A stretch of DNA of 64,000 nucleotides from Parabacteroides sp. FAFU027 (GCF_022808675.1 NZ_JAKZKV010000006.1:186001-250000); one strand, 5' to 3'; numbered from the stretch's first letter, positions 43,477-52,653 are shown. The notes: a model not told the origin generated them from the sequence alone. Numbers and translations: made by a program.

Positions 43477-44502
43477 TCACTTATTCAGCAAAATAATCAC
43501 CCCCGTCACCACCACATTCAGGATAGCAAAAGGCAGCAATGATTTCCACCCGAATCCCATCAGCTGGTCATAGCGGAAGCGCGGTAATGTCCACCGCACC
43601 CACATAAACAGGAAGATGAAGAATGAGATTTTGGCAAAAAACACAACGAGTCCTACCAGTGCCAATGCATTTTGAGAAAGACCCAGTTGGTCCATAAAGG
43701 GGAAATTATACCCGCCGAAATAGAGCGTTGAAATCATTGCCGATGATACGAACATGTTGATGTATTCGGCAAAGAGGTAAAATCCCAGTTTCATCGAACT
43801 GTATTCGGTATGGTAACCGCCAATCAGCTCCGCTTCACACTCCGGCAGGTCAAAAGGAGTCCGGTTACATTCGGCAAAAGCACAAATGGTAAAAACAAAG
43901 AATCCTATCGGCTGATGCCACACGTTCCAGTTAAGTCCGTGCTGGTTATTGACAATATCGTTGAGGTTGAGACTTCCGGTAGCCATCACGATAGCGATGA
44001 TTGACATCCCCATAGCCAGTTCGTAACTAATCATTTGGGAAGAAGCACGTACAGCGCCCAGCAACGAATATTTGTTGTTGGATGCCCAGCCTCCCACCAT
44101 GATGCCATAGACCGCCACCGAAGCTACCGCAAATACGTACAAAATCCCGATATTGATATTGGCAACCTGAAGAGGAAATTCCTTTCCGCCGATATTCAGT
44201 GAAGTACTCCATGGAATAACGGCACTCCCCAGTAATGCCACAAACATCGTCAGTGAAGGCCCCAGTATGTAGAGAAACTTATCTGCTTTAGCCGGCATGA
44301 ATTCCTCTTTGAAAAATAGTTTCACACCATCGGCAACCGGTTGCAGGATACCGAATATTCCCGCACGGTTTGGTCCTAGACGGTCCTGAAAGAATCCGGC
44401 AAACTTTCGCTCTACCAGAGTCGAATACATGGCCACTACCAGACTGACAAGCAAAATGACGATTGCCAGCAGCAGTTTGTATATAATCATTTCGATATCC
44501 AT
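43477..44502 (-). CDS. nuoH: NADH-quinone oxidoreductase subunit H
   Basis: 341 residues, eight membrane helices, the quinone-site membrane subunit. Signatures: ERKFAGFFQDRLGPNRAGIFGILQPVADGVKLFFKEE and ECNRTPFDLPECEAELIGGYHTEYSSMKLGFYLFAEY, with the acidic loops that line the quinone channel. One base separates it from nuoG upstream. Normal length. Confidence 0.96.
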   Translation of the reverse strand: MDIEMIIYKLLLAIVILLVSLVVAMYSTLVERKFAGFFQDRLGPNRAGIFGILQPVADGVKLFFKEEFMPAKADKFLYILGPSLTMFVALLGSAVIPWSTSLNIGGKEFPLQVANINIGILYVFAVASVAVYGIMVGGWASNNKYSLLGAVRASSQMISYELAMGMSIIAIVMATGSLNLNDIVNNQHGLNWNVWHQPIGFFVFTICAFAECNRTPFDLPECEAELIGGYHTEYSSMKLGFYLFAEYINMFVSSAMISTLYFGGYNFPFMDQLGLSQNALALVGLVVFFAKISFFIFLFMWVRWTLPRFRYDQLMGFGWKSLLPFAILNVVVTGVIILLNK

Positions 44503-44503
44503 A

Positions 44504-45469
44504 CTATTCCATTTTATCTTTTAACGGATTGATGACATGAGGCTTGGAGAGCACCCGGTAGTGATTTTGGCTAATGACGGATTTCGGTGTGATACTTCTC
44601 GGTCCTTCGATTATCCAGTCAGATGCCTGTTTTTTCTCAAACCGGCATTCGTTACAAATAAAATCTTCCACTTCACCGTATTCGTCTTTTCGGCCGGTCA
44701 CCCGGTAAACCTCTTCACCACGCAACCATAACGCCACTTTTCCACTGCATTTGGGGCAATCGCGGTGAGCATCCATCGGCTTGAGAAACCAGACACGGTT
44801 TTTAAAGCGGAAGGTCTTGTCGGTCAATGCTCCCACCGGACAGACATCAATCAGATTTCCGGAGAAATCATTTTCAATCGACTGGCTGATGAAGGTCGAA
44901 ATTTCCGACTTTTCTCCTCGATAAAGAATACCATGGACCCGCTTATCTGTCAACTGGTCCGCTGCATATACGCACCGGTAGCAGAGGATACAGCGGTTCG
45001 GATGAAACTGAATCAGCGGGCCAATATCAATTGGTTCGTAGGTGCGTTTCTCCTCTTCAAAGCGAGCCGATTGCGAACCGTGTTCGTAACTGAGATCTTG
45101 CAGGTCACACTCCCCGGCCTGGTCGCATACAGGACAATCGAGAGGGTGGTTGATCAGCAGAAATTCTACTACGGCACGTCGTGCAGCGACCACATCGGGC
45201 GATGTGAGGTTCTCAACCACCATTCCGTCCATCACTTCGGTACGGCAAGCAGCTACCAGCTTCGGCATCGGACGCGGGTCTTTGGATGAGCCCTGTGCTA
45301 CGCGCACCAGACAGGTACGGCATTTACCACCGCTTCCCTGAAGTTTCGAGTAGTAACACATTGCGGGTGGGACCACCTTACCTCCAATCATACGGGCAGC
45401 CTGAAGGATAGTTGTTCCTTGCTCCACCTCAATGGTCTGATTATCTATTGTAAATTTTAGCTTAGCCAT
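44504..45469 (-). CDS. nuoG: NADH-quinone oxidoreductase subunit G, short form without the molybdopterin-type domain
   Basis: 321 residues, against about 780-910 in Thermus or E. coli. Present: the [2Fe-2S] site (Cys38, 50, 53, 75), the His-Cys3 [4Fe-4S] site (His108, Cys112, 115, 121), and a [4Fe-4S] site (Cys160, 163, 166 and Cys210 in CPVGAL). A remnant of the Fe4S4/molybdopterin entry domain follows, with two CxxC pairs (Cys238/241 and Cys272/275) in place of the usual C-x2-C-x3-C...C of N7. The whole large C-terminal domain is absent. The stop lies one base before nuoH and the frame is open, so this is a compact gene and not a broken one. The electron path from NuoF to NuoI is still complete. 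Confidence 0.9.
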   Translation of the reverse strand: MAKLKFTIDNQTIEVEQGTTILQAARMIGGKVVPPAMCYYSKLQGSGGKCRTCLVRVAQGSSKDPRPMPKLVAACRTEVMDGMVVENLTSPDVVAARRAVVEFLLINHPLDCPVCDQAGECDLQDLSYEHGSQSARFEEEKRTYEPIDIGPLIQFHPNRCILCYRCVYAADQLTDKRVHGILYRGEKSEISTFISQSIENDFSGNLIDVCPVGALTDKTFRFKNRVWFLKPMDAHRDCPKCSGKVALWLRGEEVYRVTGRKDEYGEVEDFICNECRFEKKQASDWIIEGPRSITPKSVISQNHYRVLSKPHVINPLKDKME

Positions 45470-45478
45470 TTGCGAAAA

Positions 45479-46816
45479 CTATTTTGCGTATTTTGCCAGA
45501 GAACCGTGACGAATGTTTTTGACAATCTCCGGATGCTCCACGTGAAATTCAAACTCGTGCCGGAAGTGGCGAATGGCAGCTGCTACCGGCCATGCAGCCG
45601 CATCTCCCAACGGACAAATGGTATTTCCCTCAATGCGGGATGCGATTTCTACCAGCAGGTCAATGTCTTTCTGCTTCCCGTGACCGTGCTCGATACGATG
45701 CAATACGGCTTCCATCCAGCTTGTTCCCTCGCGACAGGGCGAGCATTGCCCGCACGATTCGTGGTGGTAAAAACGCGAAAGGTTATAGGTGTTGCGCACG
45801 ATACACGCATTTTCATTGTAAACAATAAAGCCACCAGAACCGAGCATGGACCCGGTCTGAAAACCACCTTCCGATAAAGACTCGTAACTCAGTAAGCGTT
45901 TCTTACCATCCGCAGTTTTCAATATTAATTCTTTCGGTAAAATAGGGACGGACGAACCTCCCGGGATTACGGCTTTCAGGTCTTTGCCATTTTTGATACC
46001 GCCGCAGAATTTTTCATTGTAGATAAATGTTTCCACCGGCAGGCCCATCTCAATTTCATAGACTCCCGGTTTATTTATGTTTCCACAGGCAGAAATGAGT
46101 TTCGTGCCCTTGCTGTTACCGATTCCGATTTGCGCATAACTTTCGGCTCCGTTGTTGACAATCCAGCCTATGTTGGCGAGTGTTTCCACATTATTGACCA
46201 CAGTCGGACAATCGTAAAGCCCTTTGATAGCGGGAAAGGGCGGTTTTAACCGGGGAGTACCCCGTTTGCCTTCCAGTGATTCAATCAGGGCAGTCTCTTC
46301 CCCGCAAATATAAGCTCCGGCTCCGGGATGTACATAGATGTCAAGGTCAAAACCCGAATCCAAAATATTTTTTCCCAGAAACCCCTGTTGATAAGCCTCC
46401 TTTATGGACTGATTCAATATGCCGATGATGTATTTAAATTCTCCCCGCACGTAAATGTAGGCAGTGTTTGCCCCCAATGCGTACGAAGCTGAAATCATCC
46501 CTTCAATCAGCCGGTGGGGAATGTGCTCCATCAGGTAACGGTCCTTGAAGGTTCCCGGTTCACTCTCATCGGCATTGCAAATCAGGTATCGGGGATTGTT
46601 GCTCTTTTTGTCAATAAAACTCCACTTCCGACCGGTAGGAAACCCGGCACCTCCGCGACCACGTAGCCCGGAATTAATCACCTGTTCCGTTACCTCATCG
46701 GGAGTCATTGACTTCAATGCTTTAGCCACCGAGTCATAACCACCCATACTACGATATACCTCGATGGATCGGATGCCTTTTACGTCTATATGTTCTAGGA
46801 TAATCTTTCTTTCCAT
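45479..46816 (-). CDS. nuoF: NADH-quinone oxidoreductase subunit F (NADH/FMN site)
   Basis: 445 residues. NADH-binding loop RGRGGAGFPTGRKWSF, FMN-binding ICNADESEPGTFKDR, GAGAYICGEETALIESLEGKRGTPRLKPPFPA, and the [4Fe-4S] N3 motif ESCGQCSPCREGTSWM with the distant Cys in NTICPLGDAAAWPV. It takes electrons from NADH. It overlaps nuoE by 22 bases and ends 9 bases before nuoG. Together with nuoE and nuoG this shows a complete NADH module, unlike the 11-gene form in many Bacteroides. Confidence 0.96.
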   Translation of the reverse strand: MERKIILEHIDVKGIRSIEVYRSMGGYDSVAKALKSMTPDEVTEQVINSGLRGRGGAGFPTGRKWSFIDKKSNNPRYLICNADESEPGTFKDRYLMEHIPHRLIEGMISASYALGANTAYIYVRGEFKYIIGILNQSIKEAYQQGFLGKNILDSGFDLDIYVHPGAGAYICGEETALIESLEGKRGTPRLKPPFPAIKGLYDCPTVVNNVETLANIGWIVNNGAESYAQIGIGNSKGTKLISACGNINKPGVYEIEMGLPVETFIYNEKFCGGIKNGKDLKAVIPGGSSVPILPKELILKTADGKKRLLSYESLSEGGFQTGSMLGSGGFIVYNENACIVRNTYNLSRFYHHESCGQCSPCREGTSWMEAVLHRIEHGHGKQKDIDLLVEIASRIEGNTICPLGDAAAWPVAAAIRHFRHEFEFHVEHPEIVKNIRHGSLAKYAK

Positions 46817-47376
46817 GTCAGTTTCTCTGATTTCTTCAGTTTACTTTTGCTGCGCAGGTCGTTGATGATCTCATCGATTTTATGGATATCCAGAAACTCG
46901 TAAAATTCGGTATTGACCTGCATAACCGGAGCCGATCCACATGCGCCAAGGCACTCCACTGTTTTGAGTGTAAACAGATTGTCCGGAGTGGTGTCCCCCA
47001 CTTTAATCTCCAGTTTCTTTTCTAAGTATTCAATGATTTTCTCTCCACCGCAGATCGCACAGGGTCCTGTCTGACATACTTCAATCACATACTTTCCGAC
47101 CGGGTCGATGTAAAACTGGCTGTAAAAAGTCGCTACTTCATACACCTCAATCGGGGTGATATCCAGCAATCCGGCCACATAGTCCATGATATCAGCATTC
47201 AGGCTACCGCCCAGTTCCTCCTGCGCGATGTGCAGGATAGGAATCAATGCCGATTTTTGCCTTCCTTCCGGATAATGCGAGATAATGCCTTTCACCTTTT
47301 CCAGAGTTTCCGGGGTGAAGGAGATTTCCTCATTGGTTCTTACGTGGAGTTTATGTGTAAATGCTTTTTCGCTCAT
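46795..47376 (-). CDS. nuoE: NADH-quinone oxidoreductase subunit E
   Basis: 193 residues, thioredoxin-like fold with the [2Fe-2S] N1a cluster. The Cys ligands are in CQTGPCAICGG and ECLGACGSAPVMQVN. The N-terminal helical part (EGRQKSALIPILHIAQEELGGSLN, IDMAGLL-like region, PIEVYEVATFYSQF) fits the family. The C-terminal tail is Lys-rich and overlaps nuoF. A 98-base gap before it contains an 8-bp repeat. Confidence 0.95.
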   Translation of the reverse strand: MSEKAFTHKLHVRTNEEISFTPETLEKVKGIISHYPEGRQKSALIPILHIAQEELGGSLNADIMDYVAGLLDITPIEVYEVATFYSQFYIDPVGKYVIEVCQTGPCAICGGEKIIEYLEKKLEIKVGDTTPDNLFTLKTVECLGACGSAPVMQVNTEFYEFLDIHKIDEIINDLRSKSKLKKSEKLTWKERLS

Positions 47377-47434
47377 AGTGTTTTATTTAAACGCAAAGGC
47401 GCTAAGTATTTTGTTGATGTTGAATTCTTTCTGA

Positions 47435-47473
47435 CCCTCATTCCCTCAATCCTTTATCCCCTCAATCCCTCAG
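47435..47473. repeat. 8-bp tandem repeat between nuoD and nuoE
   Basis: Five 8-base units in register: CCCTCATT, CCCTCAAT, CCTTTATC, CCCTCAAT, CCCTCAG. The same theme recurs in the nuoA-nuoB gap at about 50051-50082 (TTCTCAAT, CCCTCTTT, CCCTCAGC). Confidence 0.75.
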
Positions 47474-47474
47474 T

Positions 47475-48677
47475 TTAGGCATCCAGTTCCCCCGCAATGA
47501 CATTCATGCTGCTCAATGTGAGGATGGCATCAGAGAGCAAAGCTCCGCGTACCATTTCCGGGAAAGCCTGATAATAGATAAAACAGGGGCGGCGGAAATG
47601 TACCCGATATGGCGTACGTCCTCCATCTGATACGATGTAGAAGCCCAGTTCGCCATTGCCCCCTTCCACAGCCTGATAAATTTCTTTGGCCGGAATATCA
47701 ATCTCGCCCATTACCTTTTTGAAATGGCTGATAAGCGGCTCCATCTGGCTGTAAACCTGTTCTTTGGGAGGCATAAAGAATGCAGGGACTTCCATATTGA
47801 ATTTCCCTTCCGGAAGATTTTCCAGCGCGTTATTGATCAGTTTGATACTTTCCCACATTTCCGTCTGACGAACGCAGAATCGGTCATAGGTATCACCGTT
47901 TTGTCCCACAGGCACCACAAAATCAAAATCCTGGTAGGATGAATAAGGCTCCATCACACGTACATCGTAGTCCACACCCGCAGCACGCAGGCAAGGGCCG
48001 GTAAAGCTATAGTTCAATGCACGTTCGGCCGAAATGCCTCCCACATTAATGGTCCGGTCCATAAAAATACGGTTGCGCATCAGCAGGTTTTCAAACTCAT
48101 GCAGTACTTTGGGTAGAGACTTCATCACTGTCCTGATTTTACTAATAGCTTTAGGTGTAATGTCCCGCTCAAAGCCACCGATACATCCCAGATGCGTAGT
48201 CAGTCGTGCTCCGCAAAGCTCTTCGTAAACCTCATTAATCTTTTCCCGTTCCTGGAATACATAGACGAAGCCGGTTAATGCACCACTATCTACCCCGATC
48301 ACACTATTGCAAACCAGATGGTCAGCAATGCGTGCCAGTTCCATCGCGATGATACGCATATAGTCGATGCGCTTGTTGGTCTCCACCCCAAGTAACTTCT
48401 CTACCGCCAAATGCCATCCGATATTATTGATAGGTGAAGAGCAGTAGTTCATCCGGTCGGTCAGAGGTGTTATCTGATAATAAGCCCGTCGTTCGGCTAT
48501 TTTCTCAAAAGCCCGGTGGATATAACCGATAGTCTGTTCCGCATCCACAATCTTTTCCCCATCCATCGTCAGTACATTCTGGAAAATGCCATGCGTGGCC
48601 GGGTGGGTAGGACCGAGGTTGAGCGTATTGTAGCTTTTCGGCTCTTCTATGCTATTTTTATTATCATCATTGTTCAT
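47475..48677 (-). CDS. nuoD: NADH-quinone oxidoreductase subunit D (49 kDa, quinone site)
   Basis: 400 residues from the ATG at 48675-48677. The frame is open to a TTG at 48689, which I reject. Signatures: [12 protein letters not shown] (quinone-pocket His), [34 protein letters not shown], and the C-terminal [18 protein letters not shown]. It is related to the large subunit of NiFe hydrogenases and forms the quinone site with NuoB. NuoC is a separate gene here, 242 bases upstream, unlike the fused NuoCD of E. coli. Confidence 0.95.
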   Translation of the reverse strand: MNNDDNKNSIEEPKSYNTLNLGPTHPATHGIFQNVLTMDGEKIVDAEQTIGYIHRAFEKIAERRAYYQITPLTDRMNYCSSPINNIGWHLAVEKLLGVETNKRIDYMRIIAMELARIADHLVCNSVIGVDSGALTGFVYVFQEREKINEVYEELCGARLTTHLGCIGGFERDITPKAISKIRTVMKSLPKVLHEFENLLMRNRIFMDRTINVGGISAERALNYSFTGPCLRAAGVDYDVRVMEPYSSYQDFDFVVPVGQNGDTYDRFCVRQTEMWESIKLINNALENLPEGKFNMEVPAFFMPPKEQVYSQMEPLISHFKKVMGEIDIPAKEIYQAVEGGNGELGFYIVSDGGRTPYRVHFRRPCFIYYQAFPEMVRGALLSDAILTLSSMNVIAGELDA

Positions 48678-48919
48678 ACAGATACACAATTTGTGAGTTT
48701 GGCTAAAGAAAATCTTTAAGAGAATATTATTACCTTCACTTCTTGTTTGTTATAGTTTTGTTAACAATGAGTGCCTACGCTAATCTTTCGGTTATCATTC
48801 GGTCATCGTTCGGTTATCCTTCGATTAAACCCTATCAGGCAAAAGCGTTTATTTGTTATCGGTTTTAACGCTTTCTGCAGAGCAGGCTGCTAAATTGTTT
48901 AACACATGAACATCGGATT
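48678..48919. repeat. Gap between nuoC and nuoD with an 11-bp tandem repeat
   Basis: Four consecutive 11-base units: TTCGGTTATCA (48787), TTCGGTCATCG (48798), TTCGGTTATCC (48809) and a weaker TTCGATTAAAC (48820). No gene is visible in this 242-base gap. Confidence 0.7.
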
Positions 48920-49408
48920 CTATCGTCCGAAAAACTTATCATCCTTGTCCGTCCGTGTCGCATCTTCCAGCGGATACTCCTTGCGCATGGGGAAATAATC
49001 CATGTAATCCACATTCAGTATCCGTTTCAGATTCGGGTGTCCGGTAAATTCAATACCATAGAAATCATAGGTTTCGCGCTCCATCCAGTTGGCTCCTGAG
49101 AAGATGTCAGTCAGGCTCTCCACCTGAGGATTTTCTTTGGTTACGAATGCCTTAATCCGGATTCGTTTATTATCCAACAGGTTATGCAGATGATAAATTA
49201 CTCCCAGCTCTTTTTCCTGTTCAGGGTAATGAATCCCGCACAGGTCGGTCAGAAAGAAAAAGTTAAGTTGCTCCTTCAGGGTTCGGATAATATTCTTCGC
49301 TGCCGATGAATCGACTATCAGCGTAAGAATATCTGCCGATTCATCGACCAGTAATATTTTTTCGCTGAAATCCGGTATCAGAAAGTCTATAATAGTTGCA
49401 TTTTCCAT
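48920..49408 (-). CDS. nuoC: NADH-quinone oxidoreductase subunit C (30 kDa)
   Basis: 162 residues. Family core: FFLTDLCGIHYPEQEKELGVIYHLHNL, VESLTDIFSGANWMERETYDFYGIEFTGHPNLKRIL, ending MDYFPMRKEYPLED. The WxERExxDxxGIxFxGHP signature is clear. Peripheral-arm scaffold subunit next to NuoD and NuoB. 64 bases after nuoB. Confidence 0.95.
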   Translation of the reverse strand: MENATIIDFLIPDFSEKILLVDESADILTLIVDSSAAKNIIRTLKEQLNFFFLTDLCGIHYPEQEKELGVIYHLHNLLDNKRIRIKAFVTKENPQVESLTDIFSGANWMERETYDFYGIEFTGHPNLKRILNVDYMDYFPMRKEYPLEDATRTDKDDKFFGR

Positions 49409-49472
49409 AATCGTTCCAGTAATTTGGATTCTGTCTTCTCTTCCCCTCTGGGGAGGCCGGGAAGGGTCGTCC

Positions 49473-50024
49473 TTATATTATCCCGTACTTTTTCAATAAC
49501 TCTTTGTACTCCTCACTATAACGGCGACGAAGCGATTCTTTTCCAACCAACTCCTGTATTTTCATAAATCCGTCGATAATCTGTTCAGGGCGCGGTGGGC
49601 ATCCCGGTACATAGACATCCACCGGTACGACCAAATCAATACCCTGAAGGACAGAGTAAGTGTCAAATATTCCTCCGCTTGCGGCGCAGGCTCCGACGGC
49701 CATCACCCATCGAGGCTCCGCCATTTGCTCATAAACCTGTTGTACCACCGGTGCCATTTTTTTGGCAATGGTACCCATCACCATCAGCAGGTCGGCCTGA
49801 CGGGGTGAGAAGCTCAATCGTTCCGCTCCAAAACGTCCCAGGTCATAGTGCGCTCCCATGGTTCCCATAAACTCGATACCGCAACATGAGGTCGCAAATG
49901 GCAGGGGCCATATTGAATTCTTTCGTGCCAACCCTACCGCAGCATCCAGTGATGTGGCAAAAAGCCCAGGAGCAGAATAACCTTCGGGAGCATCGACTAC
50001 GTTATATGATTTTGATTCTGACAT
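49473..50024 (-). CDS. nuoB: NADH-quinone oxidoreductase subunit B (N2 cluster)
   Basis: 183 residues from the ATG at 50022-50024 (MSESKSYNVVDAPEGYSAPG). An upstream TTG at 50057 in frame is rejected. The [4Fe-4S] N2 ligands are in FATSCCGIEFM (tandem Cys), AVGACAASGGIF and YVPGCPPRPEQ. N2 is the last cluster, which reduces quinone. RFGAERLSFSPRQADLLMVMGTI is also typical. 53 bases after nuoA. Confidence 0.95.
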   Translation of the reverse strand: MSESKSYNVVDAPEGYSAPGLFATSLDAAVGLARKNSIWPLPFATSCCGIEFMGTMGAHYDLGRFGAERLSFSPRQADLLMVMGTIAKKMAPVVQQVYEQMAEPRWVMAVGACAASGGIFDTYSVLQGIDLVVPVDVYVPGCPPRPEQIIDGFMKIQELVGKESLRRRYSEEYKELLKKYGII

Positions 50025-50077
50025 TTCTTTGTTGTTTTTATGGATGTTCGTTCTCAATCCCTCTTTCCCTCAGCCCT

Positions 50078-50464
50078 TTAGTCTTTCTCCTCATTCCAGT
50101 TAAATGCCCCCTTCCGGTAGATGTAGTAAAAACCGAAAAGAAACACAGCCAGGAAGAGCATCATATAGAGGAATCCCGACCAGTCGGTATCTTTGAAATT
50201 TACCGCCCAGGGGTAAAAAAAGACCAATTCCACATCGAACAATACGAATAGAATGGCCACCAGAAAATACTTAACGGAAAAAGGGAAACGGGCATTTCCC
50301 TGTAGTTCTATTCCGCACTCGAAATTCTCCTCTTTGCGTGGAGTGCGTATGCGTTTACGGGTAATGAAATGAGTCACAACCATAACGAATACCACAAATC
50401 CCAGCGCAACCAGAATTTGAATCAGTACGGGAAGATAATCTTCGGTCAGATAGAGGTTATTCAT
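50078..50464 (-). CDS. nuoA: NADH-quinone oxidoreductase subunit A
   Basis: 128 residues with three membrane helices, from the ATG at 50462-50464. A much longer open frame exists upstream, but the family start fits MNNLYLTEDYLPVLIQILVALG. Signatures: ENFECGIELQGNARFPFSVKYFLVAILFVLFDVELVFFYPWAV, with the conserved Cys loop. First gene of the operon, so the promoter should lie in 50465-50650. Confidence 0.94.
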   Translation of the reverse strand: MNNLYLTEDYLPVLIQILVALGFVVFVMVVTHFITRKRIRTPRKEENFECGIELQGNARFPFSVKYFLVAILFVLFDVELVFFYPWAVNFKDTDWSGFLYMMLFLAVFLFGFYYIYRKGAFNWNEEKD

Positions 50465-51015
50465 GAAATAGTCCGTATTAGTTTTATTAAAGCTGAATGC
50501 AAAGTTTCGGGTTGTTGGCTCTGCCCGATTAAGGGCTAAGCTACATGTGAACTTGTTAAATAAGGAAAAATTTCCGTATTTTCTTTTTTGACGTACGATT
50601 AACCCCATTGCCGGAATTTTCCTGAATATAGGATTCAAGTGATGCCGCATAGGGAGTCAAAAGCTATTCCTCTGGTTATTAACTACGATAGAAGATTATT
50701 CTTACATTCGAAAAAATGCAGGTTTCGGCAATGCTATCGATAGGCGTTTTATTGAGGAATACCGTTTAACAAACAGAATATGTGGATTGTTCAAATGAGT
50801 TTGGAGCAATTTTAATCTTAATAATGGTGGAAAGAGTTTTTCAGAGTCAGGTGAATCGGTAAGGCTCTTTGAGAAGTGAAAAGTTGTTTTGTTTTGGGGT
50901 GATTAAAGGGATATTAAATAGATAATCCCGGAGATTGTTTCCCGGGATATAGTAAGATGTTTATCTTTTCTCTGAAGCGCATTTAGCAGGATATGTCTCT
51001 AAATTCAAGGTGAAA
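50465..51015. other. 551-base gap between nuoA and rtcB
   Basis: No gene recognised. On the minus strand AAACTTTG (50500-50507) is one base off the TAnnTTTG consensus, 36 bases before nuoA, and could be its -7 box; no good -33 was found. A hairpin ATCCCGG/CCGGGAT at 50925-50948, with a 10-base loop, lies 68 bases past the rtcB stop and could be its terminator, though it lacks a clear T-run. Confidence 0.4.
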
Positions 51016-52188
51016 TTACCCTTTCAGTACCGCCATAGGAGAAAGTTCAACTTTGATTCTGACCAGGTCGCGCTGGTTGTTCATCACTGTAGAGATATCT
51101 TTATAGGCAGAAGCCGCCTCTTCCAGATCGTTTTTATGTCGAATGGCGTGGATAATGCCCTGCTCATCCAGCTTTCGGATCTCCTCCTGTAGGTCCAGCG
51201 TCTTGATGGCTTTTGACCGGCTCATGGTGCGCCCCGCCCCGTGTGAACAGCTCTGGAAGCTTTCCTCATTGCCCAGGCCCTCCACGATGTATGACTTTGT
51301 TCCCTGTGAGCCAGGAATGATACCTGTTTCACCGGCTCTGGCCGAAGTCGCTCCTTTGCGGTGCACCAACACCTTTTCCCCAAAGTGAGTCTCCCAGGCG
51401 GCATAGTTGTGGGCAATGTTGATGATTGGGTCGAATATAATCCCTGAGAACTGGCTTTCAAATATCTCCTTAATGCGGTCGAGCATCAGGTGTCGGTTCG
51501 CGTAGGCAAATGCCACACAGTATCTCATCTCCTTGTAGTAATGGTGCGCCTCTTCCGAATCAAAAGGCAGAAAGGCAAGATCGGCCTTGGGGTCAACGGT
51601 AGAATGAAACATGGCATTTAGCTTCTTTGCCTTTTTGTTGTAAAAGTCAGCCACCTGTTTGCCGATGTTGCGGCTGCCGGAGTGGACCATAATCCACACG
51701 AAATCGTCATTATCCTGTTGTATCTCCAGAAAATGATTCCCTCCGCCGAGTGTGCCAATCTGCTTTAGTGCGGCTTCGTATTCCCGTTTCACCACCGGGA
51801 TCTCGTGCAATTTGAATCCGGGCGGCATAAGCGATTCATCCTGAGCCTGCTTATGATGGTTAAATCCAAATGGGATAACTCCGCGGATATCCGTCATGAT
51901 GTTTTTCAGGATTTCGGGAGTCATCTCTTCGGTTCGCAGGTTGGTGCGAATAGCCCCCATGCCACAGCCGATATCCACCCCCACCGCGTTTGGTACAATA
52001 GCATTTTGCGTAGCCATTACTCCTCCGATCGGCATACCATATCCCGAGTGGGCGTCAGGCATCAGACAAATCTGGCGAAAGGCAAACGGCAGATTGGCCA
52101 GGTTACGGGCCTGTTGCATGGCTTCTTCTTCGATATCATTCAGCCACAATTTGATTGGCAGTTTGCCGGTGTTGATAACCTTTTCCAT
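51016..52188 (-). CDS. rtcB: RtcB-family 3'-phosphate RNA ligase
   Basis: 390 residues from the ATG at 52186-52188; the frame extends to a TTG at 52263 but the promoter at 52234-52263 excludes that. RtcB joins 2',3'-cyclic phosphate or 3'-phosphate ends to 5'-OH ends using GTP and Mn2+. The motifs are intact: Asp72 and Cys75 in GVDIGCGM (metal), LGGGNHFLE, VHSGSRNIG, and the guanylylated His316 in SCSHGAGRTMSR. It is the short RtcB form (about 390 residues, E. coli 408). It stands alone, with no archease gene or RtcR regulator nearby. Confidence 0.93.
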   Translation of the reverse strand: MEKVINTGKLPIKLWLNDIEEEAMQQARNLANLPFAFRQICLMPDAHSGYGMPIGGVMATQNAIVPNAVGVDIGCGMGAIRTNLRTEEMTPEILKNIMTDIRGVIPFGFNHHKQAQDESLMPPGFKLHEIPVVKREYEAALKQIGTLGGGNHFLEIQQDNDDFVWIMVHSGSRNIGKQVADFYNKKAKKLNAMFHSTVDPKADLAFLPFDSEEAHHYYKEMRYCVAFAYANRHLMLDRIKEIFESQFSGIIFDPIINIAHNYAAWETHFGEKVLVHRKGATSARAGETGIIPGSQGTKSYIVEGLGNEESFQSCSHGAGRTMSRSKAIKTLDLQEEIRKLDEQGIIHAIRHKNDLEEAASAYKDISTVMNNQRDLVRIKVELSPMAVLKG

Positions 52189-52233
52189 CGTCAGTATTTT
52201 TTGAAATGAGGCACTCTGTGAAATAGCTTTTAT

Positions 52234-52263
52234 CAAAGGTATAACAAGTGATTGGACCGGCAA
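52234..52263 (-). promoter_or_regulatory. Bacteroidota-type promoter for rtcB
   Basis: Read on the minus strand: TTG (52261-52263), 19 bases, then TACCTTTG (52234-52241), a consensus TAnnTTTG box 45 bases before the rtcB ATG. It supports the 52188 start. Confidence 0.7.
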
Positions 52264-52653
52264 TAATTGAAGGGGACAAAATATCCGGGATATGCCTGCC
52301 CGGGATATAATCGTACTACAGTAAGATAGTATTACGCTGACTTTGTGATAGAAATTGAATAGTTTCCTCAGGTGAAGCTTATAGGTTGGTTATATCTTGT
52401 AATAAGGTTCAATATAGATAGTTTGATACTTAATTCATCACTTTTCCATAGATATCCTTAGAATTATGTATAATCAACCTATTTACAAATATAGGGAAAG
52501 GAAAACGAAAGAGAGAGGATTTCAGAGTCAGTCAGAGCTGAATGAGGTAATGTCATTCTTCAAAGCCGTATTTTATCTCAGATAGATAGGTGCAAACAAA
52601 AAGCGCCGGAATCATAACTGATTCCGGCGCTCCTGTGATATGCTTGTGACTGA
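52264..52653. other. Gap between rtcB and glsB
   Basis: No gene. It contains an imperfect hairpin at 52281-52308 (ATATCCGGG / CCCGGGATAT, one extra base) and the glsB terminator. CCCGGGATATA occurs here at 52299-52309 and again at 50941-50951 on the other side of rtcB. The rest shows nothing I recognise. Confidence 0.5.
52602..52631 (-). terminator. Terminator of the glsA-glsB operon
   Basis: A perfect 13-bp stem AGCGCCGGAATCA / TGATTCCGGCGCT with a 4-base loop. Read on the minus strand it is followed by TTTTTG. It lies 22 bases after the glsB stop. Confidence 0.9.

Noticed and set aside
48678-48689. TTG start for nuoD (and similar TTG starts for nuoJ, nuoB and rtcB, and GTG for glsA)
   Set aside because: In each case a nearby ATG fits the family N-terminus, and for rtcB and glsA the earlier codon falls in the predicted promoter.
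36962-50464. Reading the cluster as a NAD-reducing hydrogenase or formate hydrogenlyase
   Set aside because: NuoD lacks NiFe-site cysteines in the expected places and the full set of membrane subunits A, H, J, K, L, M and N is present in complex I order.
50465-50650. Upstream extension of nuoA by 62 residues
   Set aside because: The family starts at the ATG at 50464; the extension has no similarity to NuoA and would remove the likely promoter region.
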